6,116 nucleotides of DNA, taken from the NCBI GenBank assembly GCA_937988735.1, contig CALKHQ010000142.1, positions 1 to 6,116 of the forward strand, given 5' to 3'. Positions 1 to 4,731 of the stretch are shown piece after piece. Source of the stretch: an uncultured Alphaproteobacteria bacterium (GTDB taxonomy: Bacteria; Pseudomonadota; Alphaproteobacteria; CALKHQ01). Position 1 is the first letter of the stretch; every line of letters begins with the position of its first letter. Below the pieces are notes generated by a model that saw nothing but the letters and a program-made list of their open reading frames with translations, did no database searches and had not been told where the DNA came from. The position numbers and the translations under genes are program-made.

Positions 1-258
1 TCCCACTTCGCCTGGACGACGCTCGCCGCCGTTCTCGGCGCCGCCGGTGACCGCGAGGGGGCCGCGCGGGCGGTGCACCAGCTCGGGCTGTTCCGGCCCG
101 GCTACACCCTGGAGCACGCCCGCCACGAGCTGGCCCACCACACAAACCGCCGGTTCGTCGCGGACTATCTCGATGGGCTGCAGCGCGCCGGGGTGCCTGC
201 CGAACCCGCGGAAGAGGCCGCATCGGGCCCAGATCATTTGCAGGCTAACAATTTTTGA
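1..258 (+). CDS. C-terminal fragment of a TPR-tailed protein, probably class III adenylate/guanylate cyclase family
   Basis: The frame is open from base 1 and ends at TGA 256-258, giving 85 residues of a gene that begins outside the window. The visible part reads as a helical TPR-like pair: a helix with FAWTTLAAVLGAAGDREGAA, then a second helix ending in FRPGYTLEHAR, and finally FVADYLDGLQRAGVPAEP. The pattern 'P-x-[FY]-T-[LI]-x-x-[AL]-R ... YLDGLRKAGLPE' is how many alphaproteobacterial adenylate/guanylate cyclases with C-terminal TPR repeats end, so I infer that family. The catalytic domain is not in the window, so nucleotide cyclase activity cannot be seen. A transcriptional regulator or another TPR protein with the same tail is possible. 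The last 20 residues (acidic, then Gln/Asn-rich) look disordered. A candidate promoter overlaps the stop codon. Confidence 0.5.
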   Translation, partial: SHFAWTTLAAVLGAAGDREGAARAVHQLGLFRPGYTLEHARHELAHHTNRRFVADYLDGLQRAGVPAEPAEEAASGPDHLQANNF

Positions 259-282
259 CGCGGTTTCGGCCGGTTCTTTGAT
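255..282 (+). promoter_or_regulatory. Candidate sigma70-type promoter for the small ORFs
   Basis: TTGACG (255-260; five of six matches to the -35 consensus) is followed after 16 bases by TTTGAT (277-282; four of six matches to the -10 consensus). It overlaps the stop codon of the upstream gene. It would drive the small ORFs at 395 and 645 with a leader of about 100 bases. The local dip in GC content supports a promoter, but the -10 box is poor. The rest of the gap from 259 to 394 shows nothing else I can support. Confidence 0.33.
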
Positions 283-394
283 TCCGGCTTGATTGCCCCC
301 GGGCATTGTGGCGCCCGATCAGAGCGCCCGGTCCTCCGTCCCCGCGCTCCGGTTGCTGCTTCACCCCTCGTACCGCCCTGGAAGGAGTCGCGCG

Positions 395-613
395 ATGTCC
401 GGACCCCCAGCCGCGTGCCGGTTCGCCGGCACTGCCGCAAATGCAGCGGCCCTCGTGGCCCGGCTGGTTGCGGGCGGCTGGATGGTGGTGCGGCTGGAGC
501 GCGCGTGGATGGGACGCAAGCGCACGGAGCCGCCGGTACGGCGTTCCGCGCCCCCGGCGCAGGGCGTCCTGGTCGAATCCGTCCGCGCGACCATGGGCAG
601 CGTCCATCTGTGA
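395..613 (+). CDS. Small hypothetical protein, 72 aa
   Basis: I do not recognise this protein. The ATG at 395 is preceded by GAAGGAG (381-387) with a 7-base gap, a near-ideal ribosome binding site, and this decides the start over an in-frame ATG further upstream. Codons are strongly G/C at the third position, as in the neighbouring genes. The product begins MSGPPAACRFAGTAANAAAL. Residues 11-33 form an Ala/Val/Leu-rich stretch ending in GGWMVV that could be an amphipathic or weakly membrane-associated helix. A basic segment (RKRTEPPVRR, residues 41-50) and a short tail follow. It lies in tandem with another small ORF starting 31 bases after its stop. Function is unknown. The main doubt is that GC-rich DNA often carries chance open frames. 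Confidence 0.45.
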   Translation: MSGPPAACRFAGTAANAAALVARLVAGGWMVVRLERAWMGRKRTEPPVRRSAPPAQGVLVESVRATMGSVHL

Positions 614-644
614 GCGCGGCGGCTGCAGTCCGATGGATGGAATC

Positions 645-821
645 ATGTCGACCCGCACAGTCGTGCAGGCTTTGGGAACCGTGATGGTCGTCGCCGCGCT
701 GGCCTGGCAGTGCGCCGCGGGGCATCTGCCGGCCGAACTCGGCCCGGCGGCGCTGTCCGACCGTCTGGTTCCCCGCGCGAACGACCGCCCGCAGACGGCG
801 GTGGTGGGAGTCCGCTTCTGA
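645..821 (+). CDS. Small hypothetical exported or membrane-anchored protein, 58 aa
   Basis: I do not recognise this protein. It starts MSTRTVVQALGTVMVVAALA, with one Arg followed by a hydrophobic run (about residues 5-25, through VMVVAALAWQCAAG). That looks like a signal peptide or an N-terminal membrane anchor. A Cys at residue 23 follows AWQ, which is not a convincing lipobox. The polar tail (about residues 27-58) ends in TAVVGVRF. An alternative in-frame ATG at 633 adds four residues (MDGI). The bases GGATGGA (634-640) can serve as a weak ribosome binding site for the 645 start. About 85% of codons end in G or C. The stop is 13 bases before a strong hairpin shared with the convergent lolA, as expected for the last gene of a transcript. 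Function is unknown. Confidence 0.42.
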   Translation: MSTRTVVQALGTVMVVAALAWQCAAGHLPAELGPAALSDRLVPRANDRPQTAVVGVRF

Positions 822-834
822 TCCGCGAGGCGTG

Positions 835-862
835 GGCCGGGGCGGCGATCACCGCCCCGGCC
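835..862. terminator. Perfect 11-bp hairpin between convergent genes, likely bidirectional terminator
   Basis: GGCCGGGGCGG (835-845) and CCGCCCCGGCC (852-862) are exact reverse complements around a 6-base loop. The hairpin sits between the stop of the plus-strand small ORF (821) and the stop of minus-strand lolA (869), so it could end both transcripts. Neither side has a T-tract, so it may act as a Rho-dependent or RNA-stabilising 3' end rather than a classic intrinsic terminator. Confidence 0.5.
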
Positions 863-868
863 GGCCCG

Positions 869-1495
869 TCAGTCGCGGAAGATGAACATCTGGGTGTCGA
901 GCGGGACGTTGGTCTCGAAGCTGAGCAGCGCGACCAGCGTCTGCGCCCCGTCGGGGTCCGTCACCACCCACTGCCGCAGGTTGATCGGCTCGCTGTCGAA
1001 GGTGAAGGTCACCGACCCTTCCTCGGGGTTGGCGCTGTCCACGATGGTGACGCTGATCAGACCGTCCTCGCGGCTGAACTCGGTGATCCGGATGTCACCG
1101 CTGAGCCGCAGGTTGGCGCGGGTGAAGAAGTCCACCGTGGTGTCGCTGATCAGCGCCCGCGTCGTCTGGTCCAGCTCCTTGTCGTGGTAGTGGACCCAGG
1201 TTCCGTCGGCGACGATCAGGATCGGCGACGGCGCGTCGTACTCGAACCGCAGGCGGCCCGGACGCAGGATGTAGAGCGTGCCCTGCACGTTGCCGCCGGA
1301 GGAGTCCACCTGCAGGAAGCGCGCCCGCATCGAGCCGATCGAGTTGAGGTAGGCCTCGATCCGCTGGACGTCGGCCTGATCCTCGGCCGTCAGGTTGACC
1401 GCACCCGCCGTGCCTGCCGTGGCGCCAAGGAGCGCCGCTGCCGCCAGAACCGTCCTGGCCCGCTTCCAGATACGCCGTGCCGCGCCTACCGCCAT
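869..1495 (-). CDS. lolA: Outer-membrane lipoprotein carrier protein LolA
   Basis: The product is 208 aa, close to the usual LolA length. LolA is the periplasmic chaperone that takes lipoproteins from the inner-membrane LolCDE transporter and passes them to the outer membrane (LolB where present). The N-terminus is a signal peptide: a basic segment (RRIWKRAR, residues 7-14), a hydrophobic run (TVLAAAALLGATAG), and a probable cut after AGA at residue 32. The mature part shows the LolA half-barrel pattern: MRARFLQVDSSGG (56-68), then GTLYILRPGRLRFEYDAP (72-89) with the conserved Arg of the hydrophobic cavity, then IVADGTWVHYHDKELDQ (94-110). Near the C-terminus is RQWVVTDPDGAQTLVALLSF (174-193). 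On the coding strand GGAGAG lies about 11 bases before the ATG at 1495. An upstream ATG reads only five codons before a stop. The gene follows the dehalogenase on the same strand with a 131-bp gap and converges on the small ORFs. Confidence 0.93.
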   Translation of the reverse strand: MAVGAARRIWKRARTVLAAAALLGATAGTAGAVNLTAEDQADVQRIEAYLNSIGSMRARFLQVDSSGGNVQGTLYILRPGRLRFEYDAPSPILIVADGTWVHYHDKELDQTTRALISDTTVDFFTRANLRLSGDIRITEFSREDGLISVTIVDSANPEEGSVTFTFDSEPINLRQWVVTDPDGAQTLVALLSFETNVPLDTQMFIFRD

Positions 1496-1626
1496 CGCTT
1501 CATGCTCTCCGTGCTCGGGCCGCGTGTCTCGGCCTCACAACTAGGCTACCCGCTCCCCGAGCGCAACATTCGCCGACATTGGGGCGTCAATAGGGCGGCA
1601 CGGCCCCATCCGGGGCGCCGCCATGG

Positions 1627-2355
1627 TCAGGCGATCCCGAGCAGCGCCGGCAGCCCGTCGAGGTCGGGGATGGTCGCCGTCGGCCGCCCCGGCAGCCGTT
1701 CCGCCGGCTCCCCCGTGCGATCGACCCGGACCGCCTGGAAGCCGAAATGGGCGGCGCCGGCGACGTCCCAGGCATTGGCCGACAGGAAGCAGATCTCGCC
1801 CGGCGCGATGCCGACGCTGTTCGCCGCCAGCCGATAGACGCGCGGGTCGGGCTTGTAGACCCGGATGATGTCCACCGACAGCACGGCGGCAAGCTCGCTG
1901 CCGATGCCCGCGGCGCTGACCGCGGCCGACAGCATCGCCGGCGAGCCGTTGGACAGGATCGCCCGCGCGATGCCGGCGCGGCCGAGGCGCCGCAGCACGC
2001 CGGGCACCTCGGGATAGGGGGCGAGCGTCAGATACGCCTCCATCAGCCGGGTGCGGAGCGCCGGATCGGTCCGCCCGAGCGCCTGCAGCGCGTAGTCGAG
2101 GGCGTCGCCCGTCACCTGCCAGAAGTCGGCGTAGACCCCCATCAGGCTGCGCAGCCAGGTGTATTCCAGCTGCTTGCGCCGCCACAGCGCCGCCAGCGCC
2201 GTGGCGGCGTCGCCCAGCGTCGCCCGTTCGGCCTCGGCGGCCGAGGCGACGTCGAACAGGGTGCCGTAGGCGTCGAAAACGCAGGCGCGGATGCGTTCGC
2301 GCGGCACCGGGGCTGCGGAGGACGCTTGTGCAGGCAGTCCGGACTGCGTAGCCAT
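1627..2355 (-). CDS. L-2-haloacid dehalogenase (haloacid dehalogenase type II, HAD superfamily)
   Basis: The 242-aa product has every catalytic signature of L-2-haloacid dehalogenases, cytoplasmic enzymes that hydrolyse (S)-2-haloacids to (R)-2-hydroxyacids plus halide. The nucleophile is Asp28 in VFDAYGTLFD, with Thr32 in the same motif. The helical cap carries the family pattern WRRKQLEYTWLRSLMG (58-73), where an Arg contacts the substrate carboxylate/halide. Motif II is LSNGSP (Ser135-Asn136). The motif III lysine is Lys168 in VYKPDPRVY, with Tyr174 following. Motif IV is LSANAWDVAGA (191-201), with Ser192, Asn194, Trp196 and Asp197 matching the SxNxWD block that separates this family from other HAD phosphatases. 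About 18 residues precede the usual start of the fold. I keep the ATG at 2355 because the only later candidate, GTG at codon 17, has no ribosome binding site. The gene diverges from the antiporter across 36 bp. The natural substrate cannot be read from sequence. Confidence 0.9.
   Translation of the reverse strand: MATQSGLPAQASSAAPVPRERIRACVFDAYGTLFDVASAAEAERATLGDAATALAALWRRKQLEYTWLRSLMGVYADFWQVTGDALDYALQALGRTDPALRTRLMEAYLTLAPYPEVPGVLRRLGRAGIARAILSNGSPAMLSAAVSAAGIGSELAAVLSVDIIRVYKPDPRVYRLAANSVGIAPGEICFLSANAWDVAGAAHFGFQAVRVDRTGEPAERLPGRPTATIPDLDGLPALLGIA
2334..2347. repeat. 14-bp perfect palindrome at a divergent gene junction, possible operator
   Basis: GCAGTCCGGACTGC is its own reverse complement. 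It lies in codons 3-8 of the dehalogenase gene, about 45 bp upstream of the antiporter start. A dimeric regulator bound here could affect either divergent promoter. One palindrome of this size somewhere in 6 kb of GC-rich DNA is not surprising, so only the location makes it interesting. Confidence 0.25.
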
Positions 2356-2391
2356 GCTTCGTTCCGCGCCTGTGTTCACGCCGGGGATACA

Positions 2392-3666
2392 ATGACAGCT
2401 TTTGACATCGCCGCCATACTCGTCGTGCTTGCGGCCATCTTTGGCCAGATCAACTACCATGTCCTGAAGCTGCCGACGACCATCGGTCTGGTCGTGATCG
2501 CCCTCAGCGTTTCGCTGGCGCTCCTGCTCGGCGACTGGCTGACCGGCAGCCATGTCGCGGACCATACGGCCGCAATCATCGCCAGCATCGATTTCTACGA
2601 CGCGCTGATGAACGGCATGCTCGGGCTGCTGCTGTTCGCCGGCGCGCTCCATGTCGATCTCGACCAGCTCGCGGAACAGAAGTGGGCGATCGGCTTGATG
2701 GCGTCGGTGGGCGTCCTGATCTCGGCGGCGGTGGTTGGCCTCGGCTTCTGGTGGATCGCCGGCGCGCCGCTGATCGTGGCGCTGGTGTTCGGCGCGCTGA
2801 TCAGCCCCACCGATCCCGTGGCCGTGCTCGGCCTGCTCAAGACGGTGCGGGTGTCAAGGTCGCTGCAGACCAAGATCGCCGGCGAGAGCCTGTTCAACGA
2901 CGGCATGGGCGTGGTCCTGTTCCTGGTCTTCACCGCCATCGCCTTCTCCGCCGCCGGCCATGGCGCAGACGGCGACATCGACGCCTGGGACGTCGCCTGG
3001 CTCCTGCTGGTCGAGATCGTCGGCGGGGCGGCCCTCGGCGGGGTGGCGGGCTATGTGACCTACCTGCTGCTGCGGCGGGTGGACGAGTACACGCTCGAGC
3101 TGACGATGACGCTCGCGCTGGCGATGGGCATCTACGCGCTGGCGACGGCGTTTCACGTCTCCGGGCCGCTCGCGGTCGTCGTGGCAGGGCTGTTCATCGG
3201 CAACGCCGGCATGCGCTTCGCGATGTCGGAGAAGACGCGCGAGCACGTGCATGACTTCTGGCACCTGATCGACGAGCTGCTCAACGCCGTGCTGTTCCTG
3301 CTGATCGGGCTCGAGGTGTTCGCGGTGACGACGAGCTGGGAGGAGATGGCGGTGGCGCTCGCCTGCATCCCGCTGGTTCTTTTTGCCCGCTTCTGCTCCG
3401 TCGCCATTCCCGTGCGCGCGCTGACCCTTGCCGGCTCCACCTTCAGCCAGGGCGCAATCCGGATCATGACCTGGGGCGGCATGCGCGGCGGCGTTTCGGT
3501 GGCGCTGGCGCTGGCGCTGCCGCCGTCGGAATGGAAGCCGCTGATCCTCACCTGCACCTACACGGTGGTGATCTTCTCCATCATCGTGCAGGGGCTGACG
3601 ATCCGGCCGATGATCCGCTGGGCGGCGCCGGAGATCGCCAGGCCGGAGCAGCCCAGGATGCTGTGA
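2392..3666 (+). CDS. CPA1-family Na+/H+ antiporter (NhaP-like)
   Basis: The product is 424 aa and hydrophobic throughout, with about 12 probable membrane spans, typical of monovalent cation:proton antiporters of the CPA1/NhaP group. These inner-membrane proteins exchange Na+ (or K+) for H+ and take part in pH and salt homeostasis. The ATG at 2392 was chosen because GGGGA (2383-2387) lies just before it and the first span (AFDIAAILVVLAAIFGQI) starts there; the frame is open further upstream but does not read like this family. Family motifs are ALISPTDPVAVLGLLK (135-150), IAGESLFNDGMGVVLF (162-177) with the Asn169-Asp170 pair of electroneutral exchangers, and IMTWGGMRGGVSVALALALP (358-377) with the conserved Arg365. 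NAVLFLLIGLEVF (298-310) is another typical span. The soluble C-terminal tail is short (about 15 residues), so there is no TrkA-C or cyclic-nucleotide regulatory domain. Ion preference cannot be told from sequence. Confidence 0.92.
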   Translation: MTAFDIAAILVVLAAIFGQINYHVLKLPTTIGLVVIALSVSLALLLGDWLTGSHVADHTAAIIASIDFYDALMNGMLGLLLFAGALHVDLDQLAEQKWAIGLMASVGVLISAAVVGLGFWWIAGAPLIVALVFGALISPTDPVAVLGLLKTVRVSRSLQTKIAGESLFNDGMGVVLFLVFTAIAFSAAGHGADGDIDAWDVAWLLLVEIVGGAALGGVAGYVTYLLLRRVDEYTLELTMTLALAMGIYALATAFHVSGPLAVVVAGLFIGNAGMRFAMSEKTREHVHDFWHLIDELLNAVLFLLIGLEVFAVTTSWEEMAVALACIPLVLFARFCSVAIPVRALTLAGSTFSQGAIRIMTWGGMRGGVSVALALALPPSEWKPLILTCTYTVVIFSIIVQGLTIRPMIRWAAPEIARPEQPRML

Positions 3667-3668
3667 GC

Positions 3669-3690
3669 CCGGGGCGGGGGCTGACCCCGG
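3669..3690 (+). terminator. Weak GC hairpin after the antiporter gene
   Basis: CCGGGG (3669-3674) and CCCCGG (3685-3690) can pair around a 10-base loop, starting 2 bases after the antiporter stop. There is no T-tract. It may be a transcript 3' end, but short GC inverted repeats are common in this DNA. I see nothing else in the gap before the promoter at 3802. Confidence 0.25.
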
Positions 3691-3801
3691 CGCGACCATC
3701 GGCCATCCGGGCACCGTCCGGCAGCAGCCTGTGGCGGAGAACGTCTGCCCCGAGGTTGCGCCAGGGCCGCGGGGAGCCGCCCGGTCCGGGCCGACCGTTC
3801 G

Positions 3802-3831
3802 TTGACGGCGCGCGCCGCGGGCACCTATGGT
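3802..3831 (+). promoter_or_regulatory. Sigma70-type promoter for the DUF4164-like gene and zapA
   Basis: TTGACG (3802-3807; five of six) is followed after 18 bases by TATGGT (3826-3831; four of six). Transcription would begin near 3838 and give a leader of about 35 bases to the ATG at 3872. The upstream in-frame ATG at 3827 lies inside the -10 box and would not be transcribed, which supports 3872 as the real start of the next gene. Confidence 0.5.
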
Positions 3832-3871
3832 GAGGCGCTTCCCCGCAGAGCCGAGATCGAGTCGCATCCCG

Positions 3872-4108
3872 ATGACCAGACTGGAGCAATCGCAGAAGCG
3901 TCTGGCCGAGGCGGTGCAGCGGCTGGAAGCCGTCCTCGCCGAAAGCGGTGGTCCGCAGGGCGCGGCGGCACGCGAGCTTGCGGCCGTGCGCGAGGCGTAC
4001 GAGGACCTGAAACGGACTGCCGATGCCGTTGCCGACCGCCTCGACCGGGCGATCGCGCGCGTGGACCTGCTGCTCGGCGAAGCGGATGCGCGCGATGCAG
4101 CGGAATGA
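3872..4108 (+). CDS. DUF4164-like small coiled-coil protein upstream of zapA
   Basis: The product is 78 aa and almost wholly helical, with two coiled-coil segments: RLEQSQKRLAEAVQRLEAVL (about residues 3-22), then, after a Gly-rich hinge (SGGPQG, 25-30), a long heptad stretch from ARELAAVREAYEDLKRTADA into VADRLDRAIARVDLLLGE (33-70). Small coiled-coil proteins of this kind, often annotated DUF4164, are commonly found directly before zapA in alphaproteobacteria; their role is not established. A link to Z-ring assembly is only an inference from position. The stop is 4 bases before the zapA start, so the two are very likely cotranscribed and perhaps translationally coupled. An in-frame ATG at 3827 would add 15 residues (MVRRFPAEP...), but it sits in the predicted -10 box and has no ribosome binding site. 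Confidence 0.78.
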   Translation: MTRLEQSQKRLAEAVQRLEAVLAESGGPQGAAARELAAVREAYEDLKRTADAVADRLDRAIARVDLLLGEADARDAAE

Positions 4109-4112
4109 CGGT

Positions 4113-4430
4113 ATGGGCAAGGTTGAAGTCACGATTCACGGCAAGCGCTACATGCTCTCCTGCGCCGACGGCAAGGAGGCCCACCTCGCCGCGCTCGCAC
4201 GCTACATCGACCGCAAGATCACAGAGCTCGACGGCGGCCGCGGCCAGGCGAGCGAGGCCCAGCTTTTCATGATGGCGAGCCTGGAGATCGCGGACGAGCT
4301 GGCCGGCCTTTACAACGAGCTGGACGACCTCCGGCGCGCGGAGCAGGACACCGAGCGGACCAGCAGCGAGATCGAGGCCGCCGCCGAGCGGATCGAGGCG
4401 CTGACCGAGCGGCTGAAGCGCACCGCCTGA
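4113..4430 (+). CDS. zapA: Cell division protein ZapA
   Basis: The 105-aa product has the ZapA layout. A small N-terminal beta/alpha head begins MGKVEVTIHGKRYMLSCADG, then EAHLAALARYIDRKITEL (22-39), then the hallmark helix SEAQLFMMASLEIADELAGL (47-66). A long coiled coil (NELDDLRRAEQD ... EIEAAAERIEALTERLKR, about 68-103) provides dimer/tetramer contacts. ZapA binds FtsZ in the cytoplasm and bundles its filaments at mid-cell. The ATG at 4113 gives the canonical family start, with GGA (4102-4104) 8 bases before it. Another in-frame ATG at 4095 would add six residues overlapping the previous gene and is less likely. zapA immediately upstream of 6S RNA and fau is a widely conserved proteobacterial arrangement. 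Confidence 0.93.
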   Translation: MGKVEVTIHGKRYMLSCADGKEAHLAALARYIDRKITELDGGRGQASEAQLFMMASLEIADELAGLYNELDDLRRAEQDTERTSSEIEAAAERIEALTERLKRTA

Positions 4431-4450
4431 GGCCGCGGCGCGCGAAGCCA

Positions 4451-4467
4451 CTTGCACTGCGTGCAGG
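4451..4467 (+). other. Short hairpin between zapA and 6S RNA; overlaps a weak promoter candidate
   Basis: TGCAC (4453-4457) pairs with GTGCA (4461-4465) around a 3-base loop. A T-G wobble and a C-G pair extend this to 7 bp. It could shape the zapA 3' end. The same bases hold TTGCAC (4452-4457), which with GATAGT (4476-4481) at 18-base spacing is a weak promoter candidate placing the 6S RNA start near 4487. The two readings compete and neither is strong. Confidence 0.25.
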
Positions 4468-4483
4468 AGCTACCAGATAGTGT

Positions 4484-4640
4484 TCCGGGCTGTCCTGTGC
4501 GTCAGGCATCAGTTTCCCCGGGGCCAATAAAGACCTCTAGGGAGCTGTCCCTTCCGCGGCCGTGGTCGCGGAACATGGCGCCCACCTGTGTTGTGCAGGC
4601 CTAGAGGGATATGATCAGCCAACGGCAGGCACGGCCCACC
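4484..4640 (+). ncRNA. ssrS: 6S RNA (global regulator of sigma70 RNA polymerase)
   Basis: 6S RNA mimics an open promoter and holds the RNA polymerase sigma70 holoenzyme in stationary phase; it is released by synthesis of a short pRNA. The fold can be traced here. Closing stem: GGGCUGUCCUGUGCGU (4487-4502) pairs with ACGGCAGGCACGGCCC (4622-4637), with one C-C mismatch and one bulge on each side. Large central bubble: 4503-4533 against 4608-4621. Terminal stem: CCUCUAGG (4534-4541) with CCUAGAGG (4600-4607), a perfect 8 bp. Apical hairpin: UUCCGCG (4552-4558) with CGCGGAA (4567-4573). In the 5' bubble strand CCCCGGGGCCAAU (4516-4528) lines up without gaps with E. coli CCCCUGAGCCGAU (10 of 13), whose last U is the pRNA template start. 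The location between zapA and fau is the classic 6S position. The ends are estimated from the stem and could be off by about 5-10 bases. Confidence 0.87.
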
Positions 4641-4651
4641 TGACCTGTACG

Positions 4652-4685
4652 CCGCCGCGCGCAGCCCCGGCTGTGCGCGGGGTTT
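4652..4685 (+). terminator. Rho-independent-type terminator after 6S RNA
   Basis: CCGCGCGCAGC (4655-4665) pairs with GCTGTGCGCGG (4670-4680), one pair being G-U, around a 4-base loop. CC (4652-4653) and GG (4681-4682) extend it past a bulged G. It is followed only by TTTAGT, so the T-tract is short. It starts about 12-15 bases after the estimated 6S 3' end and ends just before the fau translation start. It would define the 6S transcript or limit read-through into fau. Confidence 0.6.
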
Positions 4686-4731
4686 AGTCAATTGTCGGAG
4701 AAGCATCATCCGCGGTCCGGCGGCGCATACC

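Noticed and set aside
278..294. Direct repeat TTGATT-5-TTGATT.
   Set aside because: It is too short and isolated to call a regulatory repeat. It partly coincides with the candidate -10 region, where A/T-rich sequence is expected.
234..725. Minus-strand open frames opposite the two small ORFs.
   Set aside because: The translation is Arg/Pro/Gly-rich with no domain and no ribosome binding site. The plus-strand frames have better codon structure and signals.
1600..1626. GC inverted repeat after the dehalogenase gene as a terminator.
   Set aside because: Only about 5 contiguous pairs and no T-tract; not distinguishable from background in this GC-rich DNA.
710..1837. Long plus-strand open frame across lolA and the dehalogenase 3' end.
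   Set aside because: It crosses the convergent terminator hairpin, two minus-strand genes and their spacer. The translation resembles no fold and is explained by lack of A/T stops in GC-rich antisense.
1541..2392. Second long minus-strand frame overlapping the dehalogenase gene.
   Set aside because: It is out of frame with the complete haloacid dehalogenase motifs and gives Arg/Gly/Ala-rich low-complexity sequence.
2356..2652. N-terminal extension of the dehalogenase frame upstream of ATG 2355.
   Set aside because: It would overlap about 260 bases of the antiporter gene in antisense and add nearly 100 residues not found in the family.
1627..3666. Dehalogenase plus antiporter as a novel dehalogenation system.
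   Set aside because: Both are common stand-alone families. There is no haloacid permease or regulator gene beside them in the window, so adjacency alone does not support a system.
2854..3867. Long minus-strand open frame opposite the antiporter gene.
   Set aside because: It is antisense to a clear CPA1 antiporter with all motifs. Its translation is low-complexity Arg/Gln/His/Gly-rich, typical of a GC-rich shadow frame.
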